The notes under the pieces: generated by a model | The model's database searches: none | The model's input: only the letters and a program-made list of their open reading frames with translations | Told to the model about the DNA's origin: nothing | Position numbers and translations under genes: made by a program | Shown here: positions 45,759 to 54,256 of the stretch, piece after piece | Layout: each line of letters starts with the position of its first letter | Numbering within the stretch: position 1 is the first letter of the stretch | Source: an uncultured Bacteroidales bacterium | Lineage (GTDB): Bacteria; Bacteroidota; Bacteroidia; Bacteroidales; WCHB1-69 | Reading direction: 5' to 3' | Assembly: GCA_947169105.1 (NCBI GenBank) | Contig: CAMVOL010000006.1 | Coordinates: 1-64,000 of the forward strand | DNA: 64,000 nt

Positions 45759-45766
45759 TACTTTTG
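45759..45766 (+). promoter_or_regulatory. Bacteroidetes -7 box (TACTTTTG) for the small lipoprotein gene
   Basis: TACTTTTG lies 76 bases before the apparent start at 45843. Confidence 0.65.
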
Positions 45767-45842
45767 CAGCGCAAACGCAACACAGGAGGAAGCTGAAAAT
45801 CCGTAAGAGAGTAGGCAGAATGTTCAATCAAAACCTAATACT

Positions 45843-46193
45843 ATAAAAAGATTTATTTTACCGGTAGCGCTGGTCGCCACAATGCTTATGCTCGTCTCCT
45901 GCGGAGGGAGCGAACAGTACCAAAAAGGATCCACCATCATGAAGGATGCGATAAAGAAGGTGGAAGCGGCAAAAAGCTGCGATGAGTTGGAAGATGCCAT
46001 GGATCTGTATGATAAATGGCGGTGGGATGATCCTATTTCGACAACCACAGCAAAAGAGGACATCAAGCTGGAGCAACTGAAAAAAGAGCTCCAAAAAATC
46101 TATGAGGCAAAAGAGAAAGAGCTCTGCAAGAATGATGATAAGGGCGAGTGGGTAGTAGAGGTTGAAGAGGTTGTCGCTGCAGATGAAGATTAA
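45843..46193 (+). CDS. Small lipoprotein with apparent ATA start codon
   Basis: From ATA at 45843 the frame reads (I/M)KRFILPVALVATMLMLVSC followed by GG, a textbook lipoprotein signal with Cys20. No ATG, GTG or TTG exists upstream in frame before the stop at 45804-45806. The first in-frame ATG (45882) would cut off most of the signal peptide. The mature part is about 97 residues, helical and acidic (DAIKKVEAAKSCDELEDAMD), ending in EVEEVVAADED. Function unknown. Either ATA is used as a start or the base is a mutation or an error. Confidence 0.65.
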   Translation: MKRFILPVALVATMLMLVSCGGSEQYQKGSTIMKDAIKKVEAAKSCDELEDAMDLYDKWRWDDPISTTTAKEDIKLEQLKKELQKIYEAKEKELCKNDDKGEWVVEVEEVVAADED

Positions 46194-46220
46194 ATCATCC
46201 GTTTACTTTTTTCACCTACA

Positions 46221-46251
46221 AAAGGGCTGTCACCATGTGGCGGCCTTTTTT
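46221..46251 (+). terminator. Rho-independent terminator after the small lipoprotein gene
   Basis: GGCTGTCAC and GTGGCGGCC pair with two G-T wobbles around a 3-base loop and are followed by TTTTTT. Confidence 0.75.
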
Positions 46252-46430
46252 GCGTAATTAGCGTAATTCGCGGTCATTGAATTTTTTCAACAATTTATCA
46301 ACAGCCTTTCATTGGCGGTATTTTTACATTTCACCGCCGAAATCCTACCACTTTTGGGCGCAAATCTGCCACTTTACAACTATTTGTTTGTCAGAAATTT
46401 GATCTCTTGACAAATGGATAATTGATGTTG

Positions 46431-46438
46431 TATCTTTG
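46431..46438 (+). promoter_or_regulatory. Bacteroidetes -7 box (TATCTTTG) for the Rpn-type gene
   Basis: TATCTTTG lies 30 bases before the ATG at 46469. Confidence 0.7.
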
Positions 46439-46468
46439 TAGAAAATTCATCAAAAAAATTTTTCTGAT

Positions 46469-47368
46469 ATGACAAACCAACGCAAAAACATTTTCCAAAT
46501 CCCGACGACGGATTTTTCCTTCAAGAAAATTTTCGGAACCGAGCAGAACAAACGCTTCCTCATCCGTTTCCTCAACTGCTTCGTATCAAAATATACGGGC
46601 GAAATCGTGGATGTAACTTATTTGCCGACAGAATACTATGGCATGGTTGACACAGAGAAGAAGGCGGTTTTCGACCTCCTTTGCAAAGATGCGGAGGACA
46701 GGAAGTTCATCATCGAAATGCAGAAAGCGCCGCAGCCGGACTATGCCGAAAGGAGCATTTTCTACCTCAGTCGCGCCATCAGCGCCAGCTTGAAAAGGGG
46801 ACAGTTGGATTACCAAATTCTTCCGAGTTACTCGGTTAACATCCTCGATTTCAACTTACAGGAATACCGAAAAAAAGACCAGTTTTTCCATGCCGTTTTT
46901 TTGAAAGACCAGAACAATGAAATTTTGACACAGAAGGTTGGGATATTTTTCATAAAATTGTGTAATTTTGCCGCCCGACAGTCCGACTTGACGGAAGAGA
47001 TGCGGAACTGGCTGAATGTGCTGAAGAACATGCCCGATATGGACGAAAGTGATTATGATAAGCAGCCTGCTTTTTTTCAAGAGTTGCTGGACGAATGTAG
47101 AATCTCAAAATTGACAGCTATGGAAAAAGACAATTATCAGAAGAGCGTTTTGGAATACGAGGATGTGAAACGTGCAGTAGAGTATGCACGAGAGACGGCT
47201 GCTAAGGTATTCTTCGAGAAAGGGATGGAGAAAGGACTGGAAGAAGGTAGAGAAGAAGCTCTTCTCCAGACCGCCAAAAATTTTCTTGCGAAAGGTATAT
47301 CGGTTAATGATGTGTCTGAAGCTACCGGCCTGAGTATTGATAGGGTCCGTGCGCTGTTGGACCGCTAA
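46469..47368 (+). CDS. Rpn/PDDEXK-type nuclease (transposase-like) family protein
   Basis: 299 residues of the family that includes Rpn recombination-promoting nucleases and is often annotated as a PD-(D/E)XK transposase. NIFQIPTTDFSFKKIFGTEQ starts the domain; VFDLLCKDAEDRKFIIEMQK supplies the D...E-x-Q/K nuclease core near residues 70-90; YLSRAISASLKRG follows. The C-terminus has a coiled, Glu-rich region and a small helix-turn-helix-like end (GISVNDVSEATGLSIDRVRA). No terminal repeats are seen, so transposition is not supported here. Confidence 0.88.
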   Translation: MTNQRKNIFQIPTTDFSFKKIFGTEQNKRFLIRFLNCFVSKYTGEIVDVTYLPTEYYGMVDTEKKAVFDLLCKDAEDRKFIIEMQKAPQPDYAERSIFYLSRAISASLKRGQLDYQILPSYSVNILDFNLQEYRKKDQFFHAVFLKDQNNEILTQKVGIFFIKLCNFAARQSDLTEEMRNWLNVLKNMPDMDESDYDKQPAFFQELLDECRISKLTAMEKDNYQKSVLEYEDVKRAVEYARETAAKVFFEKGMEKGLEEGREEALLQTAKNFLAKGISVNDVSEATGLSIDRVRALLDR

Positions 47369-47482
47369 CAAAACAGTAACTCTTCTTTTTCCCCGCAAAT
47401 CTACGTCCTACGATACCCCCTCGTCGGGAAAAACACACCGAAAAGGACCAAAAAGAATCCACTTCCCTCCCCTCTTTTTTGC

Positions 47483-47490
47483 TATTTTTG
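47483..47490 (+). promoter_or_regulatory. Bacteroidetes -7 box (TATTTTTG) for the 189-residue gene
   Basis: TATTTTTG lies 19 bases before the ATG at 47510. Confidence 0.65.
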
Positions 47491-47509
47491 CAGCCTCAAC
47501 AATCAGCGT

Positions 47510-48079
47510 ATGAACCCGAACGAAAACGATATTCTGATGCTCCGTGAGATGGTGGAAGAGTCGGTGGCGCGGAAGATGAAAGCGCCCGCCGATTTCCAGT
47601 TCCTCACCGGCGTCATCCAGGAGCGGTGCCACGAAACCCTCAGCGTCAGCACCCTCAAGCGCATCTGGGGCTATGTCGATGGCTACGACATTACCCGCTT
47701 CTCCACCCTTTCCATCCTCGCCCGCTGCGTGGGCTTCCGCGACTGGGACGACTTCACCGCCAACCGCAACCGCGAAGGAGAATCCTCCCACACGGTACTG
47801 GGCCGCGCCCTCTACGCCACCGACATCCCCGAAAACGGACACATCGCCATCACGTGGGCTCCCGACCGACGCGTGCTGCTGCAGCACCTCGGCGAAGGCC
47901 GCTTCAAAGTGGTTGAAAGCGAAAACTCCAAACTGAAAGCCGATGACAGCTTCCACTGCACCTGCTTCATCATCGGACAGCCGCTCTATCTCGATAACTT
48001 CATACGGGGCAACAACCCGCCCACACTGTTCGTGGTGGGCAACAAAGGAGGCCTCACCACCGTGGAACGAAGAGGGTAA
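47510..48079 (+). CDS. Hypothetical cytosolic protein with HTH-like N-terminus
   Basis: 189 residues, no signal peptide. Residues 1-85 are helical and include LSVSTLKRIWGYVDGYDITR, which looks like a helix-turn-helix, followed by LSILARCVGFRDWDDFT. The second half is a small beta domain (HIAITWAPDRRVLLQHLGEG). It resembles uncharacterised Bacteroidales proteins of the same plan and may be a DNA-binding regulator. Monocistronic. Confidence 0.65.
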   Translation: MNPNENDILMLREMVEESVARKMKAPADFQFLTGVIQERCHETLSVSTLKRIWGYVDGYDITRFSTLSILARCVGFRDWDDFTANRNREGESSHTVLGRALYATDIPENGHIAITWAPDRRVLLQHLGEGRFKVVESENSKLKADDSFHCTCFIIGQPLYLDNFIRGNNPPTLFVVGNKGGLTTVERRG

Positions 48080-48296
48080 CTAATTGGTTTGGTCCTTTTT
48101 ACCCTTGATTTTCCTCTCTCAAAAACATAAAAAAATCCGTGAAATTCTCATAAGGATGTTGTTCAACTCCATAAGCATTAGTTTTATGAAACACTGTGCG
48201 ACTTTTGTGGAGCAACAATACAAATAAACTGAAATTTGAGAATTGAAAACGGAAAATATTTATACGAATCCCACGTTTACGATGTGGAAAAAATCG

Positions 48297-48304
48297 TACC
48301 TTTG
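48297..48304 (+). promoter_or_regulatory. Bacteroidetes -7 box (TACCTTTG) for batC-batD-batE
   Basis: TACCTTTG lies 28 bases before ATG 48333 and inside the longer frame from 48243, which is therefore rejected as the start. Confidence 0.7.
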
Positions 48305-48332
48305 CCATCTTGTTTTTGAAAGAAGAAAACCT

Positions 48333-49226
48333 ATGTTTCATACTGATAATCAACAATTTCAATTCAAACAGCTGTTGACGAAAACGCGCCGACAGTACAT
48401 GATGGCGGTTTTGCTGCTGGTCGCCGGCTGCCTCCTCGCAAGCTGCAAGAGAGACCATACCCGTCCCTCCGCCCTCAATGCCGGAAATGTGGAGTTCGCC
48501 GCCGGCGACAGCCTACGCGCCCACAGCCTCTTCGAACCCGACTCCCTGATGCCCTTCGACACCACCGGCGAAAGCCACTACACCAAAGCCCTTGAGATCT
48601 ACGACTCCACAGCCGCCAACGAACTGGTGAACGCCAACCAGACCCTTTTCGACCAAATAGACGCACACTACCGCCTCAACAACTTCGACACCATCCCGCA
48701 CATGGCGGACTCCCTGCGCAAAATGAGCGGCGACCGTGACCCGCAGTTCCTCGCCGACATCTACTATAACGAAGGCAATTCGTATATGCAGCAGAAGCAG
48801 TACGGGCAGGCCATCCAAGCCTACAAGGAAGCCCTGAAACGCAATCCGAAGGATATGGATGCAAAGTACAACCTCGTGTATGCCAAGAAGATGGCGGAAA
48901 CGCACGGGGACGGCGGCGGTGGCGGCCAGAACCAGCAGCAACAGCAGGACCAACAGAAACAGAACCAGCAAGGCCAAGGCAAGAACGACCAACAGAAAGA
49001 CCAGCAGCAACAGCAGCAACAAGGTCAAAGTCAGCAAGATAAACAACATCAACAGCAACAACAAGGACAACAGGGACAGCAGCAACAGCAGGCGCGCCAG
49101 AAAGACGCCATGATGCGCCAGCTCGACGCCCTCCAGCAGAACGAACGCCAAACCCAGAAGAAAGTGAACATGGAGCGTGTCCCCGAAGACCAACGCAACA
49201 GACAAAACCAAGAAAAAGATTGGTAA
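48333..49226 (+). CDS. batC: BatC-like TPR lipoprotein with Gln-rich tail
   Basis: 297 residues from MFHTDNQQFQFKQLL; MMAVLLLVAGCLLASC inside it is a lipobox signal, so an alternative start at 48399 would give a more usual lipoprotein. TPR units cover about residues 120-185 (YYNEGNSYMQQKQYGQAIQA). The last 100 residues are almost all Gln, with Lys, Asp and Gly, as in BatC of other Bacteroidota. Together with BatD and BatE it belongs to the aerotolerance (Bat) proteins, probably acting in the periplasm. Confidence 0.85.
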   Translation: MFHTDNQQFQFKQLLTKTRRQYMMAVLLLVAGCLLASCKRDHTRPSALNAGNVEFAAGDSLRAHSLFEPDSLMPFDTTGESHYTKALEIYDSTAANELVNANQTLFDQIDAHYRLNNFDTIPHMADSLRKMSGDRDPQFLADIYYNEGNSYMQQKQYGQAIQAYKEALKRNPKDMDAKYNLVYAKKMAETHGDGGGGGQNQQQQQDQQKQNQQGQGKNDQQKDQQQQQQQGQSQQDKQHQQQQQGQQGQQQQQARQKDAMMRQLDALQQNERQTQKKVNMERVPEDQRNRQNQEKDW

Positions 49227-51031
49227 TGAAAACTTTAAGAAACATCATAACAACCGTCCTCCTTATCTTTGCGACGGTTTCCGCCTATTCGCAGACGACC
49301 TGCACGGCCACGGCTCCGGCAAAGGTCGGCATCAATGAAGCTATCCAATATACCGTCAAGCTGAACGAGAAACCGAGCAAGATTGTCAGTCAGGAGTTCG
49401 GCACCTTCACTTTGGCGGGCGGCCCTTCGCAAGGTTCCTCCACCTCTATGAGCATCGTAAACGGACAAACTTCCGTAAAGTCCGAGTACAGCTACACCTA
49501 CACCCTGAAACCAACTAAGCTGGGCGAGAACTCCATCCCGGGTGTCACCTTCCTTGTGAACGGCAAGCAGGTGAAGAGCAACGCCGTCACCGTGACTGTC
49601 ACACAGGAAAACCAGCGGCAGCAACAGCAGCAACAGCGCCGCTCGTGGTGGGATGACTGGGATATGCCATCCGCACCGCAGCAACAACGACAGGTCAGCA
49701 AGGACGACCTCATTCTGAAAGCATCGGCCTCAAAGACAAATCCTTACGAAGGTGAGGAGGTCATCATCACCCACAAGCTCTACCTCGGCAGCAGCATCCA
49801 GAACTTCCAGCCCACGGGCAACGAATTCCCGTCGCAGCCCGACCTATGGACCTACACACTCGGCAATCCCGACGCAGAGCCAAAACACACGGTGGAAACA
49901 CTCAACGGCAAGCGATACGATGTCTTTGAATTGCGTAAAACCGCCGTATATCCGCAAAAGACCGGCGAAATCACCATCACGCCGCTCGAACTGGAAGGCG
50001 TCGTCACCATCCCCTCCGGCTGGTTCGGACGGCAGGAGAAGATGAACCTCAAGTCCAATTCCGTCACCCTCAACGTGAAGCCGCTGCCGCAAGGCAAACC
50101 AATGGGCTTCAGCGGGTTGGTCGGCAAGTTCACTATCAAGTCGTCGCTCACCAAGAGCGAGCTGGCCACCAACGACGCCACCAACCTCGTCATCACGGTC
50201 AGCGGCAGCGGCAACATCCAGCACATTGAGGAACTGAACATCCCCTTCCCCACCGACTTCGATGTCACCGAACCGGCCATCAGCGACAAGCTGCAGACGG
50301 GCGGTAGCAGTGTGAGCGGGTCACGGACGTTCGAGTACGTCATCATCCCCCGTGCGGCCGGCACCTTCACGATTCCCGCCGCAGAGTTCTCCTACTTCGA
50401 CCTCGCCACCCACAGCTACAAGACGCTCACCACTGAGCCATATACCGTCACCGTGGCCAAAGGCGCCGGCGACGAAACCACCGTGTCGGGCAACAGTTTC
50501 AAGCAGGACATCCAGATTTTGGGCAAGGACATCCGCTACATCAAGAGCGGCCACCGCGCCTTCGTGCCCGCTGGCCGCCACTTCTTCAGCACCCTCCCCT
50601 ACTTTCTCCTGCTGTTCCTGCCGCTGGTGCTGTTCGTCCTGATGCTGATCATCTGGCGCAAACGCATCCAGAACCGCGAAAATGTGGCGCAGCTGCGCAA
50701 CCGCCGTGCCAACAAGGTGGCCCGCAAGAGCCTCAAGAAAGCGAAAGTCCTCTTGGCCGCCGGCAAGGAAGAGGAGTTCTATATCGAAATCTCCCGCGCC
50801 CTCTGGGGCTATATGAGCGACAAGTTCCGCATCCCGCTCGCCGACCTTTCGATGGACACCATTAGAAGCCGCCTCGGTGAAAAAGGCGTGGCCGACGAAG
50901 ACATTGAAGAGTTCGTCAGCACCCTCAACGAGTGCGAGTTCGCCCGCTTTGCCCCCAACAGCGGCCACGAGCTGATGAACCGACTCTACGACCTCTCCCT
51001 CCAATTTATCACCAAAATCGAAAAGAAATAA
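49226..51031 (+). CDS. batD: BatD family aerotolerance protein
   Basis: 601 residues. Signal peptide MKTLRNIITTVLLIFATVSA. The periplasmic part has repeated Ig-like beta domains (YTVKLNEKPSKIVSQEFGTF to DLATHSYKTLTTEPYTVTVA), with a short Gln/Arg linker near residue 130. A single membrane helix (YFLLLFLPLVLFVLMLIIW) lies near residue 465, and the cytosolic C-terminus is helical. The start codon overlaps the batC stop (TAATG), so translation is coupled. Confidence 0.93.
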   Translation: MKTLRNIITTVLLIFATVSAYSQTTCTATAPAKVGINEAIQYTVKLNEKPSKIVSQEFGTFTLAGGPSQGSSTSMSIVNGQTSVKSEYSYTYTLKPTKLGENSIPGVTFLVNGKQVKSNAVTVTVTQENQRQQQQQQRRSWWDDWDMPSAPQQQRQVSKDDLILKASASKTNPYEGEEVIITHKLYLGSSIQNFQPTGNEFPSQPDLWTYTLGNPDAEPKHTVETLNGKRYDVFELRKTAVYPQKTGEITITPLELEGVVTIPSGWFGRQEKMNLKSNSVTLNVKPLPQGKPMGFSGLVGKFTIKSSLTKSELATNDATNLVITVSGSGNIQHIEELNIPFPTDFDVTEPAISDKLQTGGSSVSGSRTFEYVIIPRAAGTFTIPAAEFSYFDLATHSYKTLTTEPYTVTVAKGAGDETTVSGNSFKQDIQILGKDIRYIKSGHRAFVPAGRHFFSTLPYFLLLFLPLVLFVLMLIIWRKRIQNRENVAQLRNRRANKVARKSLKKAKVLLAAGKEEEFYIEISRALWGYMSDKFRIPLADLSMDTIRSRLGEKGVADEDIEEFVSTLNECEFARFAPNSGHELMNRLYDLSLQFITKIEKK

Positions 51032-51037
51032 TTGAAG

Positions 51038-51808
51038 ATGAAAACGATACGATATACCTTCCTGCTTTTTTCACTGATGTCGTTCCTGTCGGTAACCGCG
51101 TGTTACGGCAACGAGGACGAACAGCTCCTGCGCCGCGCCGACTCCGTCTATCAGCAGGAGAACTACGCCGACGCCATCACCCTTTACGAACAGATTGCCG
51201 CCAACGGAAATGAGGGTTCTATTCTTTTCTACAATCTTGGAAACGCCTACTACAAGAACGGCGACAACGCGAAAGCGCTCCTCTGGTACGAGCGCGCCCT
51301 CAAGCTCGCCCCCACCGACGAGGACATCCAGCACAACATTGCCTTTGTAAACCAGAAGATTATCGATAAGATCGACGCCGTGCCTGAAACGCTGTTTGCA
51401 CAGTGGTGGCAGAAAGTCACCAACCTGATGAACGAGCGGCAATGGGCCATCCTCTCCATCATCGGCAGCTTCCTGCTGTTCCTCTCCATCGGGGCGTACC
51501 TGTTTGCCCGCAGCGGCGGATTGCGCACGACGGGATTTGTAACCTTCTGGATTTCAATCATCGTCATCGTTTTCTCCGTCATCTTTGCCCATAAACAGAA
51601 AGAGAAAGCCACGCAGCACACCGAAGCCATCGTGATGGACTTGGTGGTGGACGCCAAGAATGCGCCCAATGCCGCTGGTAAGAATCTATTTGTGATTCAC
51701 GAAGGGCTGAAAGTGCAGATTACCAATGAGATGAACGGATGGGTGGAGATCCGCCTGCCCAACGGCGAAAAGGGCTGGATTGCCCAAAACAGCATTGAAA
51801 AGATTTAA
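51038..51808 (+). CDS. batE: BatE-like TPR/SH3 protein
   Basis: 256 residues. Signal peptide MKTIRYTFLLFSLMSFLSVT; TPR repeats cover about residues 28-105 (ILFYNLGNAYYKNGDNAKAL); two membrane helices (WAILSIIGSFLLFLSIGAYL and FVTFWISIIVIVFSVIFA) follow; the C-terminus is an SH3-like domain ending GEKGWIAQNSIEKI. It begins 6 bases after batD and closes the bat gene group. Membrane-bound partner of BatC and BatD by context. Confidence 0.9.
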   Translation: MKTIRYTFLLFSLMSFLSVTACYGNEDEQLLRRADSVYQQENYADAITLYEQIAANGNEGSILFYNLGNAYYKNGDNAKALLWYERALKLAPTDEDIQHNIAFVNQKIIDKIDAVPETLFAQWWQKVTNLMNERQWAILSIIGSFLLFLSIGAYLFARSGGLRTTGFVTFWISIIVIVFSVIFAHKQKEKATQHTEAIVMDLVVDAKNAPNAAGKNLFVIHEGLKVQITNEMNGWVEIRLPNGEKGWIAQNSIEKI

Positions 51809-51810
51809 GT

Positions 51811-52989
51811 ATGGAAAAGAGAGAGAAATTCGTCGCAAAGACGTACGCCGGGCTTGAGGAGATTCTTTTGGAGGAGCTGGAACAGCTTGGGGCGGAGAAC
51901 TGCAAGCTCAGCACCCGCGCCGTCCTGTTCGAGGGCGACATGGACACAATGTACCGCGCCAACTACTTGTGCCGCTATGCCTTACGCATCCTGTGGCAGG
52001 TCGGTGAATTCCGTTTCCGCGACAACAAGCAGTTTTACGAAGAGATATACAGATATCCTGCGGAAAAGGTGCTGAAGTCCGACGGCACCCTTGCCTTCAG
52101 CGTGACGATGAAGGACGCCATCTTCGCCACGCCGTTATTTGCCGCACAGTTGGCCAAGGATGCGGTGTGCGACCGTTTCCGTGAAAAGTACGACGAACGC
52201 CCGTCGGTGCGCAAGGAAAATCCTGACGTTCAGTTCCATATCCACATTATGGGCGACCGCGCGACGCTGTTCTTGGATTCGTCGGGAGAGCCGTTGTACC
52301 GGCGCGGGTACCGCGTGGCCTCGCATCCCGCGCAGATCAGCGAGGTGATTGCCGCCGCGATGGTCAAGCTCAGCGGCTGGCAGCACGACTGCGACCTCAT
52401 TGACCCGATGTGCGGTTCCGGCACCATCCTCATCGAGGCGGCACTGGCGGCACTCAACGTGCCCGCCGGCTTTTTCCGCCGCAGCTTCGGCTTCTACCGC
52501 TGGAAAACCTTCGACCAGAAACGGTGGGAGCAGATCCAGGACGAGGCCGACATCCGAGATGATGTGCCCGTCAACTTCTACGGCTCCGACATCTCGGGGC
52601 GTTTCATCGGGATGGCCAAGGACAACATCCGTGAGGCCCGTCTGACGGACTTCATCCGCGTGCGTCGCAGTCCGTTGAACGAAAGCCGCCCCGTCCGCAC
52701 GCCGTCCTTCGTCATCTTCAACCCGCCCTACGGCGAACGCCTTGATATGGAGGACATTGAAACTGCCTACAAAGAAATCGGCGACACGCTGAAACAGCAC
52801 TACGCCGGCTGCACCGCCTTCATCATCAGTTCCAATATCGGGGCATTGAAAAACATCGGGTTACATGCTTCCAAACGCATCACGCTCTACAACGGGGCGT
52901 TGGAATGCAAATTCATGCGCTTCGATTTATACAAAGGCACCAAAAACAGCGATTTTCGCAATCTCCAAAATGAAAATTCAGACAATTAA
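51811..52989 (+). CDS. THUMP-domain class I SAM-dependent RNA methyltransferase (RlmL-like)
   Basis: 392 residues. N-terminal ferredoxin-like and THUMP domains (about residues 1-160), then a Rossmann methyltransferase with SAM motif LIDPMCGSGTILIEAA (about 196-211) and the catalytic motif FNPPYGERL (about 303-311). The family methylates guanine N2 in 23S rRNA (RlmL/RlmK type). It lacks the second methyltransferase of fused E. coli RlmKL. Starts 3 bases after batE. Confidence 0.92.
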   Translation: MEKREKFVAKTYAGLEEILLEELEQLGAENCKLSTRAVLFEGDMDTMYRANYLCRYALRILWQVGEFRFRDNKQFYEEIYRYPAEKVLKSDGTLAFSVTMKDAIFATPLFAAQLAKDAVCDRFREKYDERPSVRKENPDVQFHIHIMGDRATLFLDSSGEPLYRRGYRVASHPAQISEVIAAAMVKLSGWQHDCDLIDPMCGSGTILIEAALAALNVPAGFFRRSFGFYRWKTFDQKRWEQIQDEADIRDDVPVNFYGSDISGRFIGMAKDNIREARLTDFIRVRRSPLNESRPVRTPSFVIFNPPYGERLDMEDIETAYKEIGDTLKQHYAGCTAFIISSNIGALKNIGLHASKRITLYNGALECKFMRFDLYKGTKNSDFRNLQNENSDN

Positions 52990-52999
52990 AAAATTAATG

Positions 53000-53007
53000 T
53001 AATTTTG
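53000..53007 (+). promoter_or_regulatory. Bacteroidetes -7 box (TAATTTTG) for the TPR gene pair
   Basis: TAATTTTG lies 27 bases before the ATG at 53034. Confidence 0.65.
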
Positions 53008-53033
53008 CACCCGTTTTTACCATATTATAATAT

Positions 53034-54212
53034 ATGAAGAGAATTTTCACTTTAGCCATCATAACTTTCTGTATAGCAGTGTCTTTTGCACAGAAAGTCT
53101 CCCCTACTCGCGCGTACAATCTTTATTACGACAAAGACTTTGTGAAAGCCAAAGAGTGCATTGATGCCTGCCTCACCGATGAAAAATTTGGTTCGAAAGC
53201 TTCCACGTGGCTTTACAAGGCCAATATTGAGTACCAGATTGCCAGCAGCGAATATTCGGCAAAACAGAAGGATGAATCCTACGCTATCGCACATCCGGAC
53301 GCTCCGCAAGAGGCTTACAAAGCTTTCAAGAAAGCGCAGGAACTCAGCAAGAATGTGGAGGCGACTGACATGATGGCCCCTTACGAAGCCCTGCCGCGCC
53401 TTTATCCTCTGATTTTCATCGAAGGTGTCAATGAACTGATTGACAATAATTTCAAAGCAGCAAATGACATTCTGGGTTTGGCCGCCGAAAGCTATGAGAT
53501 GCAGAAGCCGGAATACCCGCTCAACGGAGAACTCTATTACTATTATGCGTACTCGTTTGAGATGCTGAACGATGCGGCCAACGCCCAAAAGTACTACCAG
53601 AAGGCCATTGACGACGGGTCGGACAACATCAATGTATATGTCAGATTAATTGAAAGTTACAAGAAACAGAATCAGAAAGCCGAAGTACTTGACCTCATTG
53701 GAAAAGCGAAGGCAAAAGCTCCGAATGATGCCAACATCCTTGTCGCCGAAGCCGACTACTATTTCTGGATTGATGACAAGAAAAAGGGCCGCGAGCTTTT
53801 GGACAAGATGCCTGCTTCCGTCTATCAAGTACCTGAGGCAGTGGTAAATGCAGCTAACCTCTATATTAAAGATGAGGATTATGTCAAGGCGGAAAGCCTT
53901 CTGAAAAGGGCCTGCGACCGCACCCCCGACAACTATGTGGTGGTCTATAACCTTGGCGTCTGCTGCGACCAGATTGGCAATGCCAAATATATGGAAGCCA
54001 ATAAAATGGATATTGACGGCAACAAATCGGGGGCAAAAGCGCTGAAAGGAGAAGCCGACAATTATTTGAGCCGCGCCGCCACCTACTTCGAGAAGGCACT
54101 TGCCCAACAGCCCGATGATCTCACGCTGATGCGCAAGCTCAAAGAGATATATTTGCGTCTTCTACAGAACGACAAAGCGGACGCTATGGACAAAAAAATA
54201 AACCAACGATAA
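53034..54212 (+). CDS. Exported TPR protein (paralogue 1)
   Basis: 392 residues. Signal peptide MKRIFTLAIITFCIAVSFAQ, then helical TPR-like repeats across the whole length, for example LNGELYYYYAYSFEMLNDAA and NYVVVYNLGVCCDQIGNAKY. The early part (VSPTRAYNLYYDKDFVKAKE, STWLYKANIEYQ) matches the plan of the next gene, so the two are tandem paralogues of low identity. A periplasmic scaffold role is likely; no enzyme motif. Confidence 0.85.
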   Translation: MKRIFTLAIITFCIAVSFAQKVSPTRAYNLYYDKDFVKAKECIDACLTDEKFGSKASTWLYKANIEYQIASSEYSAKQKDESYAIAHPDAPQEAYKAFKKAQELSKNVEATDMMAPYEALPRLYPLIFIEGVNELIDNNFKAANDILGLAAESYEMQKPEYPLNGELYYYYAYSFEMLNDAANAQKYYQKAIDDGSDNINVYVRLIESYKKQNQKAEVLDLIGKAKAKAPNDANILVAEADYYFWIDDKKKGRELLDKMPASVYQVPEAVVNAANLYIKDEDYVKAESLLKRACDRTPDNYVVVYNLGVCCDQIGNAKYMEANKMDIDGNKSGAKALKGEADNYLSRAATYFEKALAQQPDDLTLMRKLKEIYLRLLQNDKADAMDKKINQR

Positions 54213-54256
54213 AAAAGAGAATCTATAGGCAATTAATTTTTTTAAATCATACAACT

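Larger units (their letters stand above)
45424..45842. other. Intergenic region with REP-like hairpins and two promoters
   Basis: This stretch of about 420 bases holds divergent promoter boxes, a perfect 14-bp inverted repeat and a pair of GTCGA-type hairpin repeats (listed separately). No coding frame is credible in it. Confidence 0.7.

Noticed and set aside
46961..46968. TAATTTTG promoter-like box inside the Rpn-type gene
   Set aside because: It is in the middle of an intact coding region with no gene start after it.
46469..47368. Insertion sequence based on the transposase-like label
   Set aside because: No terminal inverted repeats or target-site duplications flank the Rpn-type gene, and it has its own normal promoter.
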